DNA of 64,000 bases from Ancylostoma caninum (taxonomy: Eukaryota > Nematoda > Chromadorea > Rhabditida > Ancylostomatidae), in NCBI GenBank assembly GCA_037903475.1, contig JBAJFG010000002.1, forward strand, positions 3,720,001-3,784,000, read 5' to 3'. This document shows positions 27,590 to 39,934 of the stretch, in pieces. Position 1 is the first letter of the stretch, and each line of letters begins with the position of its first letter. The notes beneath the pieces are model-generated. The model saw only the letters and a list, made by a program, of their open reading frames with translations. It was not told the origin of the DNA and did not search any database. The translations under genes were made by a program, and so were the position numbers.

Positions 27590-29074
27590 TGTAGTAGTTC
27601 AATAATATAAATGGCAGTGGTCCATCTTGATTTTTCCTAGAGAGGATATTCTCCATGTGATTCGAAATCCATATCCATCGTTTGAGTCCAAGAAAACAAC
27701 CCAATACAGGCAATTCCCCTCCCCCCCCGTATTTCAGGTATGACTCTCCCCATTTCCATGCTCCCACCACATCCTTCGTTTGAATCCCGCAGCGCTTCTC
27801 GGGGAAAATTAATTGTACATTGTTGGACTTTCTTGCATGAATTGTAAAAATTTTCATGGATATCTGGAGAAACCGCTATCGGTCGAAGGGTTATTAAATG
27901 AATTACTGATTCTGATTCTCTGCTGAATGCAAGCCTTTATAATAATTAAAGTTCCACAAGCCAAACTGTACTTGTTTGAGTTCTATTAGCCTCTTTTACG
28001 GCACCTTCATTGCAAAAAAAAATCTGCCTTTTCGCCAACACCCCAATATACCACAACTATATTATCAAAGAACCGGAATGAACCGTATGTAGCAAATGAC
28101 GAAAGGAAAAGTTCGGGAGGTGCTGGAGAAGAAAGAGAGTCACGCGTCGAAGCTGAGTGAAAACGACCCCATCAGACTCGAAGTTCGAGTGAAAATGAAG
28201 TCCTGATAGATCGGCGACCCAGTTCTCAGGGGCCGCATCCGCCCGCGGAATTGTTCAGGAAATGTCGCCAATGAATTGGCGGACTGGCACCTTAAAGGAG
28301 TCGGCTGCGGTAGGAAAAGTAGCCGCTTCAAAAGAGTCTACGGCCATGAAACTATATTTATGCAAAAAAGGTAAACTTTATGGCCTTATGGATTTTGCCG
28401 ATCATTACGCACCGTTCGCATCTCAATCATAGACCTGTGTCCTTTGTACCTTGCGCACAATGAAGTTCTCTTCTCGTGTAAGTCGAGCTGATTTCGTAAC
28501 GACCGCGGATTCCCCCCGTTAAATGTCCTTGACTTGGTGCTGGTAATGCGTTACCCCAAGCGCCCTGATTTAGGCCGTGACGGTTACGTCACTAGTGTTT
28601 TTTCCATGAGTGGAGACAATGGCGCATTGACTCAACTAGTAATTCAGCAACTAGCCGCTGCTACCTTAGGGCCATGACATCATTATTATGAAGTCTAGTC
28701 ACCTACCGTACAATTCTCGTAGGAGTAACACTAGGAAGAGTAACACTGGCACGTAACACATTCAGGGATATCACTGCGGCTTCTTGTTTGACGTAAACGT
28801 ATTTGTTCATTTCTTCTTCTTCTTCAGCGTTTGTCCCGTTTGGTAGCGGGGTCCGCTCCAAAGGTCTGTTGACGCGATTTAGCCCTATCGCGCGCTGGGT
28901 CCGGGTGGATTCCAGCTACTTTAAGATCTGAGGTATTTGTTCATTTGAATGCCCTCAAAATTGCCCTGGGTAAATAAAAGCCTAAATAGAAACAGAGGAC
29001 GTTTAAGGCTTAGCGGCTAATTCATAACAATCCCAAGAAAGTCCTCACATTAGTAAAGAGACCTTCTCTCATCA

Positions 29075-29262
29075 AGTAAATGCTTATGTGGTCGGATGCA
29101 CCAGTGAAAGGATGGGTAATCTCATCTCTATAGGTATGGTTAGCTTTGTGTAGAAGTTGGGTACAAACGAATGCATAAAAATGTTGATGGATTCCAAGCA
29201 AAAGGTGAATTTGAGCACGTCTATACATTTACCATTTATTGGTAATTCCATTGGTGGATTCA
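29075..29262 (+). repeat. ATGGGTAA-family copy
   Basis: GGTCGGATGCACCAGTGAAA, GATGGGTAATCTCATCTCTA, TAGGTATGGTTAGC, AAAATGTTGATGGATTCCAA and TTGGTAATTCCATTGGTGG follow the same order as the copies at 0.24 and 35.4 kb. Divergence is substantial. Confidence 0.55.
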
Positions 29263-32109
29263 GGCCATGGCTGTAATGACACCGTCTGCTATGGGTGATT
29301 ATAAAGTTGCTCTTCTACTATGGGAAATGGGAATCCCTGCGAAGATCCTTCTCCTTGATGGGATTGTCCTTTAATAGGACATGTAAGCACTGTGTCAGTG
29401 AAAGATAGAAAATTCTTCAAAAACGGGGAGAAAAGGGGCGTGGCCATGCTCGAAGCCATTAAGCTATAGTTATTAGCTTATTGACTTAATTAATGAATAT
29501 AAGCATTGAAAAATATAATTTATAAAGAATCGAAGTGAGCGAATACAACATTTTTGTTTATCTCATAAAACAGCTTTGAATAATTTGACAGCGTATGCTT
29601 GGAGAGAGGCAGGGGTGGTGGTGTTCCCGCGAACCCAATCTCTACGCTCGCCTGCCTTTTATTCGTAAATTACCATTGTTCTTTTCATAACTTCCCCCTT
29701 TCCTGGAAAGAGGGTCGAAACTAAGCAAAAGCATTGCCGACAGCAATGACGAAGTTCCCGAACACTTCCGGGAAGATTGCGATCTACCCGCGATCTAAAG
29801 TGGACTAGTTTCCACGGAAAAAAAATGAGCATCATTTGGGCAAAGGACTCGTCTAAGGCAGCGACGACGAATATGGCAAGTATGGTACGATATATCATAC
29901 TTTGTTTGAGAAACTCGTTTGCCTGGATGAGCAAGAAACTCAGAACGTTTTCATGAACGCTCATGAATCCCGCCAAAGAGAAAACCACATCTTTTTAAGA
30001 GCTCTCGCTGCAAAAAACAGCCCCCCCCCTGCTCGTGACCACGTAAGTGTTCAATTTCTTTTCGTAGACGATTTTTTCAATGAATTTTGATGTTCAAGAG
30101 GACGCGTTCTGTCGAGGATCAGCGTAAAAAGCTCGATCCGTTACGCACACGCAAACAGGCTTCTCTCCAAACGCGAGATCGTTCTGGCGATTGTAACGAT
30201 CGCGGTGTTTACGCAGCTACGACCGTACGTCTGTCGCATCGTCAACGCGAACACCCCATGTCATGGGTGACGTTGTGGGCTGAGAGCTTCCGGGCAGACG
30301 GCTTTCGATGTGGATCCGCCAGCTGGAGACGACGCTAAACTGCCGGTAAAACATCTTGGCTGGTTCCTAGCGAGTACGTGTTCCTTACTGGGTGAAAAAG
30401 TGGCGCACATGGGACGGCGATGAACCGCAAGTGCTTAGACACGCCTTCGTTAGATAAACAGCTACTACTCCACACTTACGATATGGAAAGCGGGAAATGT
30501 AACATGATTTTCGTTGGAAAAGGGATGGTACGGTAAATGAGGATATCGGGCTGGAGACACCGGCTTATCCGAAGGTGCTTCACAGAAAAAAAGAAGCTAG
30601 AAAAGAAAAAAAGGAAATAAGTTCGAAAATTTACCGCTCATTTTTTAGCTGGAGAATCCCTCTTGTCGACGGATTTTTTTGCCAGTTTCTAGATTTCTGA
30701 GAAGACACGGTGCTATTTATTTATTTGTTTATGCTATCGGTTTCCATTAAACAAACGAAATATGGGATAAAAAGAATCAGATAACGCTTAACAACCCAAC
30801 AAAGACAGTGCTGAGAAATCGCGAAGCAATAACTGAAAAAAGCGAAGTTTCAGTGGAAAAGTGTTTTTCCAACCGAAATTTCGGGAATACACTTCTTTCG
30901 AACCTTGTGACGGAACGGGGAAACCGCAGAAATACTCAAGAACATCAATAGACTGGTATATGCATGTACGAAAGATGCCTCTCAAATCTTCTCAGAATTT
31001 CGCAGAATTCAGCGGAAATGCGTACCTTACAGGAATTCGTGTAACCCTACTCAAAATACTTTGTTCATGAAGACATAATGTTGGATTTGGCAACGATGTC
31101 ATCAGTGATTTCCTTCAGTGCGCGGATGCAGTATCGGGGTTACCTATGGTGATCCTGTCAACAAAAAAGAATTTACCGCACCTACTGACATGCTTATCCA
31201 TGCATGACGCTACCCAAGCGCGACTTATGAATAACGAGACCCATCAATATGAAACCACCCATTTTTGAAATGATGCGTCGGAAACCAAGAAAAACTAATT
31301 TTCAGGTTTGAAGTGAGATGGTAATTAAACATATGAAACGCCGCCTTACTGCAAACACACTGAAGACTGAGGTCACGCATTTTTCTACCCAATGAGACCA
31401 CCATTTATGGTGAAAAAGAAGCAACTGGTTACGGAACAAATCATGAGGCCGGTCAAGTGTGGCTTCTGTACTGGGAAACGCATTTTGAATAGTTTGTAGT
31501 TACAGGAATTTCCTTCCAAAATGGTGTTTTTGTATCTTTGTTAGATTTTAAGAAGATCCTATTGTAGCAAGAAGAATTGAACAAAAGTCAACACATAAAT
31601 AAAGGAAAAGAAGTACCAGATACTAGAAAGTATTCTTTTGGGACTATCACACAATTTATGAAACAATTTTAAAGGAATTTCGAATCGTTTGCTGAGATAG
31701 GAGCGTGGGATGAGGGCCGAGATTAACTCTGAGTCGAAAAGTTTCATTGTTGAACATGCAAGTTCGAAAGAAAAGCGCTCGAGTCCCAGAACAAGGAAGT
31801 TAAAATTGAGGAATTCAGCGACGGGAACGTTTTCTGAGAGGTTCTTGGTCCCTCGTTCAAGAAACTTGAGTTTTTTCGAGCCAAATGCGACATATCCTAC
31901 TGTTTTTGCTCTTATTTTTCATCGCTGAGTTCCACCGCTTCAAACGAGTCGCTAGAAAAATGTGTACCCATTTTACGCTGAAAACATGCGCACTTTGTAG
32001 GGGCGGGTAGATCACAACCTCTTGAGGATATTCCTGAATCCCGCAACAGCAATTGTCGCGGGACTCAGGAAGGAGATTTCAATGGCCCGGACCCGCTTAT
32101 ACGCATCGC

Positions 32110-32235
32110 GTCCCAGTATCGATCCTGGGACCGAACAAAAATCGAATAACTCAATTTATCCAATTATTCATTCAGGGCTAGATCCGAAGAATTCAAATGT
32201 TCGAAAGGAACATAGACCTAAATGTCTCCCCATCA
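32110..32235 (+). repeat. Fragment of the 42.9-kb MITE family
   Basis: The stretch with CCGAACAAAAATCGAATAAC, ATTATTCATTCAGGGCTAGA and TCCGAAGAATTCAAATGTTC matches, in reverse orientation, 43310-43200. Only one arm is recognisable. The following 100 bases are also TTCGAA-rich but were not aligned. Confidence 0.6.
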
Positions 32236-32615
32236 TTCCTGAAGAAGTGTATTGTTAACTCTCCTTTTAAACTATAGATTTAAACGAGATTCTTTCGAAT
32301 TTCGAAGAAATCCATAGATATCTAGAGCATTATCCAGTTCTGGTATACTTGCTAGGATTTGGCAAGAGACTCCAGTGGTCCACACGCGGCACATGTCAGT
32401 ATCGTTTGGAACGACAATGGTGATACCAGCTAAGTATGTAGAGGCGGGCTATCAGAGAAACGAGAAGCAGAAAGTGCAGCGCGTGCGAGGAGCCGATTCT
32501 GAATTTTCCCTGCATAGTCACTTGATGAACAGAGATGAAAAGAATAGTGGTAGATTACATTGAAACTAAAGGAAAAATAATTGTATTCCAAAAAAGAATA
32601 TGATTGTAAAAGGCT

Positions 32616-33203
32616 ATGAATGTGGATTTTGCTCGGGGAAGTAGGAAAGAAAGGGTCAAAAGGAACAGTTCAGTTTCGCTCATTTTTGCAAAAAGCGCCG
32701 CTCAGTTCAGAATCAGTTCAGGTCATGTAAACAGGCAAGAAGGAGCCATTGCAGTAATGTGCATGAGACGAGTTGGGTTGAAACGTGCCAAAACCGACGA
32801 CGACGCACAAAAAACGCCGAAAGAAGCGATGGAACAGTGCGCAAGACCGTGCGAGGGCCGACGCCAAATCGAATCGGCTGGGCAGGCTGTCGAAAAAAAA
32901 GGAAAAAGGAAAAGTGGGAAGAGAATGAGCACAGAGACGAAGTCGTGTCGCGAACAAGGATGGACGGACGGAGCAGCATGTGTCCTCAAACGCTGCAGAC
33001 CAGCTGGTTCCCGAGAATGTCTTCATCCCGAGAAAACAACGGCGCTCGACAAACAGTCGCCTCTCAGCCCCATACAACGACGCTTTGTGAATACCATGCT
33101 GGACAGCCTGTGGTGGGCTGGCAGCTTTTCGCGAAGGGATGCGTGTAAGAATTGTCAATTCCGGAGAAGCGGTGTCTTTCTGTGTGAGCGGAGGGTTTTT
33201 TAA
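32616..33203 (+). CDS. Unrecognised 195-codon open frame, doubtful
   Basis: This is among the longest open frames not explained by a transposon. It is Lys/Arg-rich in the middle (KRAKTDDDAQKTPKEAMEQC) and has no recognised domain, signal peptide or repeat. The reverse strand is also open over 33158-32718, which points to a GC-rich, stop-poor stretch. Nematode genes rarely have one long exon without introns. I list it only because nothing else explains it. Confidence 0.15.
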   Translation: MNVDFARGSRKERVKRNSSVSLIFAKSAAQFRISSGHVNRQEGAIAVMCMRRVGLKRAKTDDDAQKTPKEAMEQCARPCEGRRQIESAGQAVEKKGKRKSGKRMSTETKSCREQGWTDGAACVLKRCRPAGSRECLHPEKTTALDKQSPLSPIQRRFVNTMLDSLWWAGSFSRRDACKNCQFRRSGVFLCERRVF

Positions 33204-34869
33204 GAGGTGTCATATGTTCCAGGAAATCGCTGGAAATGGTATAGAGGCACTATTTTGGACGCATTCGCCAAGGATAAATACAATGCGCTACAAAAACATT
33301 CAACCGTTCAAATTAGTCCACCTCTTGGCTCACTCAAGTATTCATTGGATACAATGTGCTCCACTGTGGTGGCGAAAGAAAAAACCCTATGCTCCTTCTT
33401 CCTGGGATTTCCCTCCATCCAACTCAAAGTTTATTCTCAAGAAATCAAGAAAGTAGAAAGTTTGCTGTTTGTGTCAAGAACATGATTGAATATAAAAATA
33501 CTCAAACCGCAGTTACCTGAACTTAGCTTCTCATTTACTACCAAATTCAAGCAAAATCCTAGGATCCCTTAGATCGGACGAGATGACTAGACTCTGTGGC
33601 TTTGGATGTGTCCCAATAATTTCCCATGAGATCTCTTGAGCCAAGTTAAAATACACGGCACATTTTGTCGCACTTTTTCATATTTATAGCTCAACCGATG
33701 ACCTAGGACCTCGTCGATTTTACTGCATTCCCATGCCATATCGACAGCTGTTCGGTGTTTATGAAAGGCTTTTGGGCAAAAAGGGTGTTCAATGTCAAGC
33801 TGGTTCTCGCTCTTTACAACGGTGGCTTCATACATGTTCTTGTTGTTTCCTGAACTGCAACTGTGCACAGAAGAAAGGGATACAGTCAGGAAGGCAAAGC
33901 GGGAAAATGATTTTCCATTTTTGGAGGCGATGTGGCTCAGGTTGGCTTTCAAAGCTTTTTCCATAGAAAACCTCCACTAAAATAAATTCAAATCCACAAC
34001 AGAACTGGAATTATTCAAAGTTAGGCTTGAGAAGGTTCTGATAAGTAGGAGTTACGATTGCACGGAACCTTCTAATAGAACAATTCTCGAGAGTCCAATT
34101 TGACCTTGCTGAGACCTGAATCAGGCCTATTGAGACTCTCGCTTGAGTGGAGATGAAGCTTTCCAGGTTTCGGCTACATTTTGACTGGCATTTTTACTAA
34201 ATATCTCTAACAAAACGAAGACTTCATAGGTGTACGGAACCGGTTATCCAGAAAGGCTTCTACTACCCAAACAAAGTTAACAAAGTCCATGAAGGAAGGC
34301 GTAACTAAGGGGTATTGTGTAGGCGAAGGAAACGCCGGTGACGGCGTTGTCGAAGCCAATTAGGCCCTATCAGTCAGAGGAACTGGTTCGAAGAACAGCT
34401 GAACGTGGTCAGCGGCCCTCGTTCGCGCCGCTGCGAAACGGGAAACGAACGATGCGCGGCGTGGATAACTGCCCGTCATCTGCGCGTTATTGCCACAAAT
34501 CTTCCCAGCTTTCTTTGGACTAGGAACGTCCGTTGTTTTCGGCTCGTTCTCGATCAACAAACAACGTGCGAGGGTGCGATTAGCCGGGACCCGACCAGGA
34601 CCTGGCTAGGTTTTTGTGGGTTTCTATAAAAGATTCAACAAAGAGAAGGGTTCTTTGATCCAGAGGTGCTCCAGCTCTCCATGGGAACCATTCAAGCGTA
34701 GGAATGAGAATTGTTTACGCATGCTCACCCCATCGGCGCGCTGTTGCCCTGCCTTTTTTTGAACCTACGAATGAACAGTTCACTGGAGGGTATAACCTGG
34801 GCAAGTTGAGATTACCCGTGGCAAATGGGTGAATCGGCCGCAGGTATCATACGGGGAATGACTGGTATA

Positions 34870-35225
34870 CAAGTGGGCCCGAATGCATCATTAAAAGCAC
34901 GGGCAATCTCAGATACATGGGTGCGGTTAGCCATGGGCAACAGCTGGGTGAAGACAACGTCACGTCAAGTCACGTGAAGATAAACATTCCGGAGGCTGTC
35001 AGGTAATTGGTAAATTTGGGCATTTTAACACGTTGTCCATGGGTGTCATCCAGGTCTTGGTGTCACAGGGCCTAGGCTGATCCGCACGTATCGTTCCGCT
35101 GATACCAGCCGTAGGAAATTGGTTAACATGCCCAAATCTACCCTTAACCTGGTACTCATCAACATATTTACCCAAGAGTCATGTTGTCTACACCCAGCTT
35201 TTACTCGTGAGTAATCATACCCACG
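34870..35225. repeat. Foldback array of the ATGGGTAA family
   Basis: A direct copy (about 34880-35050) has GGGCCCGAATGCATCATTAA, GTTAGCCATGGGCAACAGCT, GTGAAGACAAC and GGTAAATTTGGGCATTTTAA. An inverted copy (about 35095-35222) repeats the same order on the minus strand: GTATGATTACTCACGAGTAA, AGCTGGGTGTAGACAACATG, TGGGTAAATATGTTGATGAG and GATTTGGGCATGTTAAC. Together they form a large imperfect hairpin. Related copies are at about 138-400, 29075-29262 and 35400-35540. Confidence 0.65.
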
Positions 35226-35399
35226 AGCATGGAAACACTCATCTTTCTAGTGGTGCATGCGGACCCTGATGACCACAAAGTAGGCTCAAGCAGTTCTTGT
35301 GGGGGAAACGACAGAAACTATCAGGTCCGCTATGTGCTGTGCTGTAGCTACCATAAGAAGAGGCAAAACATTATAAGTTTCCGAAATGATTATCTAATC

Positions 35400-35540
35400 C
35401 ACCTCAGAGCCCGGATGCATCAGTGGGAGACTTATGGGTAAAGGTGTTGATGGGCATCAAGTAAAGGGTGAGTAAAGAGAAAATTTGGGTACCTTAACAC
35501 GTTTACCATGGGTAACCCCAATGATCCACCTGGTTAAGAC
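35400..35540 (+). repeat. Short ATGGGTAA-family copy
   Basis: AGAGCCCGGATGCATCAGTG, GTGTTGATGGGCATCAAGTA, AAATTTGGGTACCTTAACAC and GTTTACCATGGGTAACCCCA are in family order. The middle block with the GACAAC motif is missing, so this copy has an internal deletion. Confidence 0.55.
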
Positions 35541-38500
35541 GAATTAAAAAGGAACCTATAACGATCCTGTGGAAAATGAAACATCCGTTAATTTCCTAAC
35601 TACTCCAACACTATTGCGCAACAAGTCGATAGTACTACATACATACATAGGCTACCTCCTGGTAATGGTTGCACTGATCCAGTATCTTGGGTAACCTATC
35701 TCAGCGAGACAATTACCTAACAAGGTGTCTAATATCAGCCAATCATCCTTCATCCAGAACTAGTCTCGACTCTGCGTGACCGGGCTACAAATCGGGATTA
35801 GGCTCGTCTCGCGCCTCTTCTTGTGGACGTCGCTGTGGTCAGCGGCGCTCGTTTGGTTGGAGCCGCTCAATGTGCGGCCAATCGTAAGTGCTAACATGTC
35901 GCGCACGCCGAGCCGGCTGTTTGTTTTCGTCGACGCCTGCCCGTTACTCCTGGAAACAACTTTAGTGCAGAGTCTCCTCGTCTTAAAAAATAGCCAGCGT
36001 TTTTAAAGTCTATTTATTTATTTACGTGCACTTACGTGCGCTATACAATCATGGATCACAAATACAAAAAGGTGGTAGAGAAGTTCCCCAGGTCTTCATT
36101 TTCTCGCTCTGCCTTGTCTGTTACATTCCCAAGCCTGTGGTTACTTCACGGAAAGTTAATGGGTCTAATTGGAGAGAGCAAAAAGTCAAAGGTGTCTTCT
36201 TTAATGAAAACTACAACTGAACCAGTGCTAAGTAACCGTTTGAAGCACCTTGTACTGGAAGAACTGAAGACGTTGTCACGCTGAAAGATGCCTACCTTTT
36301 CAAGTCGTAGAATAGAACATATGTATGTAGCCTAAAAACACCCCGATTAAGTCCACGTAATATACTTTCAGAACTGAAATTTTGGGGGATTCGAAGCCCT
36401 TAATTCGACGGAAGTCTCTTACAGGAAGAACTGCTCTTTAGCAACTGGAAGGGAAGCGAAAGAAACGTTTCCTGTTCCCCAAGGAATGTGATTTAAACGT
36501 GTCACAGCCGACGCCTGGGTTATACCATTAGTGTGTTAACTGCCCTATGATTCCTGTCCTTCATGATGCTTCGTTTTCAGGGCCGTTACGTAAGCGTAAA
36601 AAATAGATTGAGAGGAATAGTAGAACCTATAGAATCCATACCATCGAAGGGGCGAAACAGCGTATGGAATCCGCAATCCTCTTTGGATAATCCTCTTCAT
36701 CATGGAAAGTTTTCATCATCATCTCCGATGAAGCCTATGACTGGAAGTTCTGGAAAGTTCCCACTGAGACTCATGAATTCTCAAATAAGTTTTTCTACGG
36801 TCTTTTTTTTCTTTTCCACGCCCAACCTACGAACACTTCAAAAGACTGCAAAGAGAACACCAGAAACTTCCGAAAGACTTTAAAAAATCTCGGGGGGAGG
36901 GTTTGTAAAAAAGCTGCTTAACTTTGAGAGTTTTTTTTTGGTTAAAGAAAGACGTGCAAGTAGTAAGTGACAAAAAAACTACAAATTCCGATCACTTGCT
37001 ATTGAAATTCTGACGACCTTCGTTAACAACTTTTTTTGGCGAACAATTTTTGCAGTTGCATAGCTAACAACGATGAAAATAATAGGAAGCTATGTTTGAT
37101 CCACGCTCAATGCTCCACCCACAGTGAATAAGATCGATTTTTCACTTCGAGGAAACCCGTGACGAAAAAGGGGAAGGCTCAGTAGTAGAATTGGAGACAT
37201 CGTCTCCTTAGACCAAACCGTCTCGAAGATTTTCATACAATAAGGGTGGGCTCTGCTGACCCAAATGATGTGCGTAGCTCTCGCAAATGTCGAGAAACCC
37301 GCTCTTGAGCCCTACCCTTTGTTAGGAAGCCAACTGAGACATCTGTCACAACAACGTGCATCTCCGTCCAACAACATCGACGTCACCCCTGCGATATGCA
37401 CCAGAATACCGCGTCGTCAGTAGTAGCGATTTGTAGAAGAGCACCTCCTTGTGGCAGATGTATCAATGTGCCTATGGATTTCTTCACAAAGAAGGGGCTC
37501 AAAAACGGGATTTTCGGCATTTTCGCAAGAAATCGCACGCACCACTGACAGGAGATGAGAGACTGTGAGATCAGCGCCACCTGGCCATTCTCCGCACACC
37601 CTAATCCTGAGACAGGACACTGGATCTTAGACGAAGAGGGGGCTGTTTGAACAAATCTGCAGCTAGCTGATGAACTGTAGAAAGTCGCAAGTGAAGGGGA
37701 GCTCGAATTCTTCACTCTTTCCTTCACAATACACAAAGAACTCCAGGCCCAAGGAGTTCGCTCCCTCGGGAAGGGTTAGGAGGACCAAGCGCGAAGAAAA
37801 GGTCCAAGAGGATAACGACTGGGAATAAAGGGAATCCCACACAGAGATTGTGTCGTGGAGGTTGTAGATCTCGCTGGTCTCCTCGAAAAGCCTGACCAAG
37901 TCGAAGTTTCATTATTTAACGATGGATATGTTTCGTAGCTGAAGTGATCACTGCTGATATGCAAGATGTACGTGGGAAAAGATGTACTCAACACTCTCTC
38001 CTTGTGTGTTTCTTGATTTTTCCTTCTCAATAAATTTGAATAGTGATAATTTTTTCAAGAAGAAAGACACACGCTGCATGAATTTAACGATCTTAGTCCT
38101 TAATTTCGCTTTTTTTTAATCTGAGACCTTCTAGCTTCTAATTCCCGCCCATTTTCGCGGCCGCGCGCCGTTCCACACCTTCTCAAGTTCTGACTCCTTC
38201 ATCTGCTCCGATCTTTTCTAAAATAAAAATCACAATATGAATTTTCATAATCACATAGGTATAGACTTACTATCATGTTACCATCCAAGAAAACCACCGA
38301 GATCTCTAAGGGTTAAGGATCTCACAAACTGAACCGCGCGAAGATAGGCGCCGGCCATTGGTTAGGCACGCGCTCGTCAAAGCAACAAAATCAAATTTAC
38401 AAGAGAACAAGTACATGTATGAACGAGGTGGTTTGGGTTATTCCAAGATTTTGTGGGCATGAAAAGTGGCGGAGAAATAGGTATGAAACGAACTATAAGG

Positions 38501-39510
38501 AAAAGTTTCAAGATCACACACTAGATTGCAACCAATCGAGGAAAATGTCTATTAGGACAGGGAAAAGCGTGCAAGAAACACAGAGGCGAGTCGGAGGAGA
38601 GGTCACGACAGTGCTGGCGACAATGCGTTGGCCAAAATATTGGGTTACGGACCAACTCATCGTAGGAGCCACTCTGAGGACGCATTGTTTTCGCCGTTTA
38701 ATGCGTAATCGCAGCGCAAACGATAATCAGACGGTCCTCTCGAGCAACTTCCGTCGAGACATCATCTTACTTCTCCCACCTTGTACGAGTTATAGAGCTG
38801 GTTTCCTTGCGGTATATAATGTTCTGCGCGACAAGATAGTACACACGCGAACTTCTATCCAGCGTGAGAAATTCTGCTATTTTCAAACTTAGGAGACCGC
38901 ATCCGGTGGGTGTCTGAGGTCGTGGTATAAATTCAGTCAGAGTTTAAATCGGCTGTTTCAAGCCTATAAAGTGGACGAAAGTGGAGTTGGCCACATCCCC
39001 CTAATTAAGAGGTCTGAGTCTTTGGATAGAAAATTAAATAAGTCTCAAGTTTCATATTCCATTGAGAATGCTAAAAAACCAAGATGTCAAAATAGCGACT
39101 CTAGGACTAAGTTTATACTTCGTCGCGGGGAGACAGCACCGCGACGACTGCCGCAAGGCACTGCGCAAGGTCAGCGATGACGTCGCGCTGCGCCTTTGCT
39201 CCATTTAGCACCTATCAAGTCCACCTCACATGTAACGTCGACAAAATCATTGCATGGTGTTTACAAGCAGGCACGAAGCAAATTTGGTCCACAAATTCCC
39301 ATCAAATCTGGGGGCAAATAGAACTCAAGTGGAGTTGTGAATTCACACGGGTCATTCCCGTCACTGTCATTGTTGCAAAAATCGGTGTAGTGAGAGTCCT
39401 CCATATGGTTCCAAACCTCCAAAAGATCAATTTGTAGATGCAAAACCCTACTAAACTGCATAGAATGGGTTTTCAGAGGAAAACAGCAGGTGAGAAGGAA
39501 AACGCAGGGT
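35541..39510. other. No gene seen
   Basis: A GC-rich block (35776-35960) related to 34.4 kb, then an ATTT run at 36010. Open frames of up to 157 codons (38419-38892) lack domains and splice support. Confidence 0.45.
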
Positions 39511-39518
39511 AAGCGACT

Positions 39519-39588
39519 GGGTGTGAGAGGAACTGAACTCTTAGCTCTGATCCTGAGAACTCATACACTTACCATTGCACCACGGCTC
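39519..39588 (-). repeat. tRNA-like SINE head or decayed tRNA
   Basis: On the minus strand TGGTGCAATGGTAAG resembles a pol III A box of tRNA-Arg type, and GAGTTCAGTTCCTCTC resembles a B box at the right distance. The ends GAGCCG and CACACCC do not pair as an acceptor stem, so it is not a working tRNA. Best read as a tRNA-derived SINE piece. Confidence 0.5.
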
Positions 39589-39667
39589 ATCTGGCACAGC
39601 CACATTATACGCCGTACGTGAACGTTCCTGAAATTGAAAACGGGGATAGCTCGTCAGATATAGATAC

Positions 39668-39923
39668 TAGTGGCGGACGCAGAAAGTGGGCGGGAGGGGG
39701 GTGTGGGGAAAAAGTGGGGTCTCAGACGGAAAATAAAATTAATAAAAATATCAATTATTGTGATAAATAATTAATAAAAATTATATTAAAAATAATATTA
39801 AAAATAAACACGTAAAAATAAACTAATACAGGATTTTTATATGTATTGCAAAGTAATTTGAAAAATTTGCCGACCCATTCTCGGGGAGGGGAGCGTTCCC
39901 CTCCTCCTCTGCGTCCGCCACTG
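39668..39923. mobile_element. hAT-like MITE with 8-bp target duplication
   Basis: The ends are TAGTGGCGGACGCAG at 39668 and CTGCGTCCGCCACTG ending at 39923, a 15-bp inverted repeat with one mismatch. ATAGATAC flanks it exactly on both sides (39660-39667 and 39924-39931), the 8-bp duplication typical of hAT transposition. The CAGTGGCGGA terminus is also of hAT type. The 256-bp interior is AT-rich with AAAATTAATAAAAATATT-like runs and codes for nothing. Confidence 0.9.
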
Positions 39924-39934
39924 ATAGATACATA

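Larger units (their letters stand above)
27600..34780. other. No gene seen; interspersed repeats
   Basis: CAGCGTTTGTCCCGTTTGGT at 28835 opens a GC-rich block that looks like a repeat. A further copy of the CATGAATCC repeat lies at 29920-29980. ATTT runs occur near 30715. A GC-rich block at 34350-34520 shares GTGGTCAGCGGC and CTCGTT with 35830-35870. Confidence 0.4.

Noticed and set aside
32718..33158. 146-codon minus-strand frame opposite the 32.6-kb frame
   Set aside because: Both strands are open because of GC-rich, stop-poor composition; no recognised domain on either.
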